From contig PBNZ01000005.1 of NCBI GenBank assembly GCA_002723275.1, positions 197,342 through 241,941 on the forward strand: 44,600 bases of DNA, written 5' to 3'. A program made the position numbers and the translations under genes. How positions within the stretch are numbered: position 1 is the first letter of the stretch; every line of letters begins with the position of its first letter. Source of the DNA: Planctomycetaceae bacterium (lineage in GTDB: Bacteria > Planctomycetota > Planctomycetia > Pirellulales > Pirellulaceae). The notes below the pieces were generated by a model. That model was given only the letters and a program-made list of their open reading frames with translations. It was not told the origin of the DNA and did not search any database. Shown in pieces: positions 42,580-44,600 of the stretch.

Positions 42580-42992
42580 AATCCCTTGACCGCTTGTTGT
42601 AACAGCTCGCCCGAAGCAGCGAACTTTTCAAGCGAGCTCCGGCACGTGTTGGAGTCAGCATAATTCCAGCTTGATGCCGTCGCAATCTTTCTGACGTTGG
42701 TTCATCGGCGATCCAGATACAACGCTTCACGACTAGCCTTCTGTGCCCGGAGGGTCGTTCGGCTTTCGAGCCGTTCTTCCGGTTCGCGTTCATTGCCTTC
42801 GAAAAGGTCGTGAAACGTCAGGTTGCGCGAGTGAGCTGTACGGTTGACAGGAATGGTGGGCATGTAGAAAATAGGCGATGTTGATGAGATCGTGTCTCAA
42901 TAGTTTTCGCTTTCCTCGGGCCAGCCGATCGCTACGCCCTCTTAAAAATCGATCCTTCAAGCCTCCCCGGGGGATCGAAGTAGGAGTAGATC
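42580..42992. other. 413-nt divergent intergenic region
   Basis: Between the PVC dehydrogenase (minus) and the iron-transporter gene (plus). It contains a short hairpin CGGCT-TTCG-AGCCG (42760-42773) with no T-run. I see no convincing Fur box (inverted GATAAT-type) before the transporter, though one is expected. No gene recognised. Confidence 0.5.
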
Positions 42993-44003
42993 ATGCACCG
43001 TCTTTTGGTCGTTTTAGTTGCCCTCGCCTTGCCACTGCCAACCGCAGCCGATGAAGTTGTGAATGTTTATTCGGCGCGTCATTACGACACCGACGATGCG
43101 CTCTACAAACAGTTCGAGGCAGATACGGGGATTAAGGTCAATATTATTGAAGGTGGGTCGGACGCCTTGCTCGAACGACTGCGTCGTGAGGGACGTCGAA
43201 GTCCCGCGGACCTGTTTATTACCGTTGATGCAGGACGACTCAATAAGGCAGAGGAACTTGGTATCTTTCAACCGGTGAGTTCGTCGGTTTTGGAAGAACG
43301 AGTCCCGGGAAATCTCAGGCATCCGGACGGGTTGTGGTTTGGTTTGACCCAACGAGTTCGTGTTATCCTCGTCTCCAAAGATCGAGTCAAAGAGGGGGCG
43401 ATCACGAGTTACGAAGATCTGGCCAAGCCGGAATGGAAAAACCGTGTTCTGATTCGCAGTTCTTCAAACATTTACAATCAGTCGTTGGTGGGTTCAGTCC
43501 TGGAGGCCCATGGGCAGGACGCGGCGCTCGCATGGTGCCGGGGGTTGGTCGCAAATCTCGCACGAAGACCGCAGGGTGGAGACCGTGATCAGATTCGCGC
43601 GGTGGCGGCGGGCGAGGCTGATGTGGCGGTTGCCAATCACTACTACTATGCCATGCTGTTGAACTCAGATGAGCAGGCGGATCGGGATGCAGCGAATGCC
43701 GTTCGATTGATCTTCCCCAATCAGGACGATCGGGGTGCACACGTCAATATTTCAGGGGTTGGTGTTGTGAAGACAGCACCCAACAAAGAAAACGCGATCA
43801 AGTTCCTGGAATACCTGGTCAGCCCGCAGGCTCAGGCGATTATCGCCTCGGGTAACAGTGAATACCCTGTCACTTCAGACGCGAAGCTGACTCCGGTCTT
43901 AGAAAAATTTGGTTCGTTCAAGGCTGATGATGTATCGGCCTATAAATTCGGCAAGAATAATCGCAACGCGATTCGCATGATGGATCAGGCCGGCTGGCGT
44001 TAA
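42993..44003 (+). CDS. Iron(III) ABC transporter substrate-binding protein (FutA/FbpA family)
   Basis: A 336-residue periplasmic binding protein with a signal peptide (1-19, ending ADA-like TAAD). It matches the FutA/FbpA group: VVNVYSARHYDTDDALYKQF, ADLFITVDAGRL, WFGLTQRVRVILVSKDRV, KNRVLIRSSSNIYNQSL, and the tyrosine cluster NHYYYAMLL that binds ferric iron in this family. The tail NISGVGVVKTAPNKENAIKFLEYL is typical. AGGAG at 42982-42986 precedes ATG 42993. The permease gene follows directly. It would deliver Fe(III) to the ABC importer; a Fur site was not found in the upstream region. Confidence 0.93.
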   Translation: MHRLLVVLVALALPLPTAADEVVNVYSARHYDTDDALYKQFEADTGIKVNIIEGGSDALLERLRREGRRSPADLFITVDAGRLNKAEELGIFQPVSSSVLEERVPGNLRHPDGLWFGLTQRVRVILVSKDRVKEGAITSYEDLAKPEWKNRVLIRSSSNIYNQSLVGSVLEAHGQDAALAWCRGLVANLARRPQGGDRDQIRAVAAGEADVAVANHYYYAMLLNSDEQADRDAANAVRLIFPNQDDRGAHVNISGVGVVKTAPNKENAIKFLEYLVSPQAQAIIASGNSEYPVTSDAKLTPVLEKFGSFKADDVSAYKFGKNNRNAIRMMDQAGWR

Positions 44004-44070
44004 TGGCTGGAATGCATTAGTTCCTGAAAATGATCCATGGCGGTTCGGTGATTGCGCCAGAGAGTGCGCC

Positions 44071-44600
44071 TTGGTAGAAACGACACACCGAACCTTTTCG
44101 GCGGACGATGATTCCGGGGTGCGTCGCATAGCGAGGGCGGCACGACTGGGCTGGCCCTTGGCGAGCTTTGGCGTAGCCGTCCTGGTGTCCTTGCCAATTC
44201 TGGTCGTGTTGGGCAGTCTCGGAGTAAGTTCTGAAGGAGAATGGCAACACCTGGCTTCAACGGTGTTGCCGACGTATATCAAAAATACTGTCCTCCTTGC
44301 ACTAGGCGTGGGCGGCTTAAGCCTTTTAATCGGCGTGGTGTGTGCCTGGCTTGTTACGGCATGTCGCTTTCCCGGGCACAACTTTTTTTCCTGGGCGCTC
44401 CTACTTCCTCTTTCGATTCCAACCTATTTGATCGCTTATGCGTACAGTGATCTATTGCAGTACAGCGGGCCAGTTCAGAGTTGGTTGCGAGTAACGTTTG
44501 AGTGGAGTCGGCAGGACTACTGGTTTCCCGAAGTGCGGTCGTTGTCTGGGGCGATCGTGATGCTCAGCGTCGTGCTTTATCCGTATGTATTTCTCGCGGC
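44071..44600 (+). CDS. Iron(III) ABC transporter permease (FbpB-like), N-terminal part, cut by window edge
   Basis: The reading frame continues to the window end, giving at least 176 residues. Hydrophobic segments alternate (LVSLPILVVLGSLG; NTVLLALGVGGLSLLIGVV; ALLLPLSIPTYLIAYAY; SLSGAIVMLSVVLYPYVFLA), and the binding-protein-dependent transport pattern ALLLPLSIPTYLIAY fits iron permeases. The start is uncertain: no ATG is in frame in the plausible region, so TTG 44071 (GAGAG upstream) is given, with GTG 44119 as an alternative. It lies 67 nt after the substrate-binding gene, in the same direction, so the two form an operon. Confidence 0.82.
   Translation, partial: MVETTHRTFSADDDSGVRRIARAARLGWPLASFGVAVLVSLPILVVLGSLGVSSEGEWQHLASTVLPTYIKNTVLLALGVGGLSLLIGVVCAWLVTACRFPGHNFFSWALLLPLSIPTYLIAYAYSDLLQYSGPVQSWLRVTFEWSRQDYWFPEVRSLSGAIVMLSVVLYPYVFLA

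Noticed and set aside
42760-42773. CGGCT-TTCG-AGCCG hairpin upstream of the iron transporter
   Set aside because: Only 5 bp, no T-run, not at a gene end; likely chance.
1-44600. CRISPR array, tRNA, rRNA, integrase or transposon
   Set aside because: No regular spaced repeats, cloverleaf-like segments, or mobile-element genes were seen on either strand, though small tRNAs cannot be fully excluded by eye.

Overview
The window looks like a chromosomal segment of a marine-type planctomycete (Planctomycetota, probably Pirellulales). Evidence: three Tat-exported DUF1501 proteins, two giant PSCyt1/DUF1549/DUF1553 cytochrome proteins paired with DUF1501 genes, a PVC-type membrane-bound dehydrogenase with HEAT repeats and a c-type haem motif, a formylglycine sulfatase, PEP-CTERM proteins, a dockerin-like repeat protein, a CsrA fusion and a membrane Ser/Thr kinase. 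No rRNA, tRNA, CRISPR array, insertion sequence or phage gene was seen; this is ordinary chromosome rich in lineage-specific families.

Layout. 1-2545: edge of a DUF5722-like secreted protein, an SMP-30 lactonase and a convergent enolase-superfamily acid-sugar enzyme. 2602-6993: first PSCyt1-DUF1501 cassette. 6994-7611: no recognisable gene. 7612-10789: SRPBCC protein, then a carbamoyltransferase and a PIG-L deacetylase translationally coupled by an ATGA overlap. 10842-14474 (minus): glutamate dehydrogenase, secreted ThuA protein, and a PEP-CTERM/dockerin protein overlapping a small unknown gene by 4 nt. 14765-18716: second PSCyt1-DUF1501 cassette. 18964-19629: DUF502 membrane protein. 19851-21444: an amino-acid permease broken by three frame changes and one stop codon. 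21499-23661 (minus): CsrA fused to a degenerate receiver domain, then an FG-GAP repeat protein interrupted by one in-frame TGA. 24110-29125: putative outer-membrane protein, orphan DUF1501, cupin, sulfatase, TSUP transporter. 29408-32913: CHASE-Ser/Thr kinase and PQQ-like propeller. 32995-38120 (minus): a tandem pair of alkaline-phosphatase-superfamily/TPR proteins, one also carrying a sulfotransferase domain and the other stripped of its metal ligands. 38370-42579 (minus): PEP-CTERM protein and PVC dehydrogenase. 42993-44600: iron(III) ABC transporter binding protein and the start of its permease.

Themes: breakdown and oxidation of (sulfated) sugars in the periplasm, sulfate transfer and removal, and glycan decoration (carbamoyl transfer, deacetylation). 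The points most worth a second look are the TGA-interrupted FG-GAP gene with a SECIS-like hairpin immediately downstream, the active/dead phosphodiesterase-TPR tandem with its fused sulfotransferase, the CsrA-receiver fusion, and the CHASE-Hanks kinase. Several starts were moved from upstream TTG/GTG codons to internal ATG codons where family alignment or a Shine-Dalgarno sequence favoured it.
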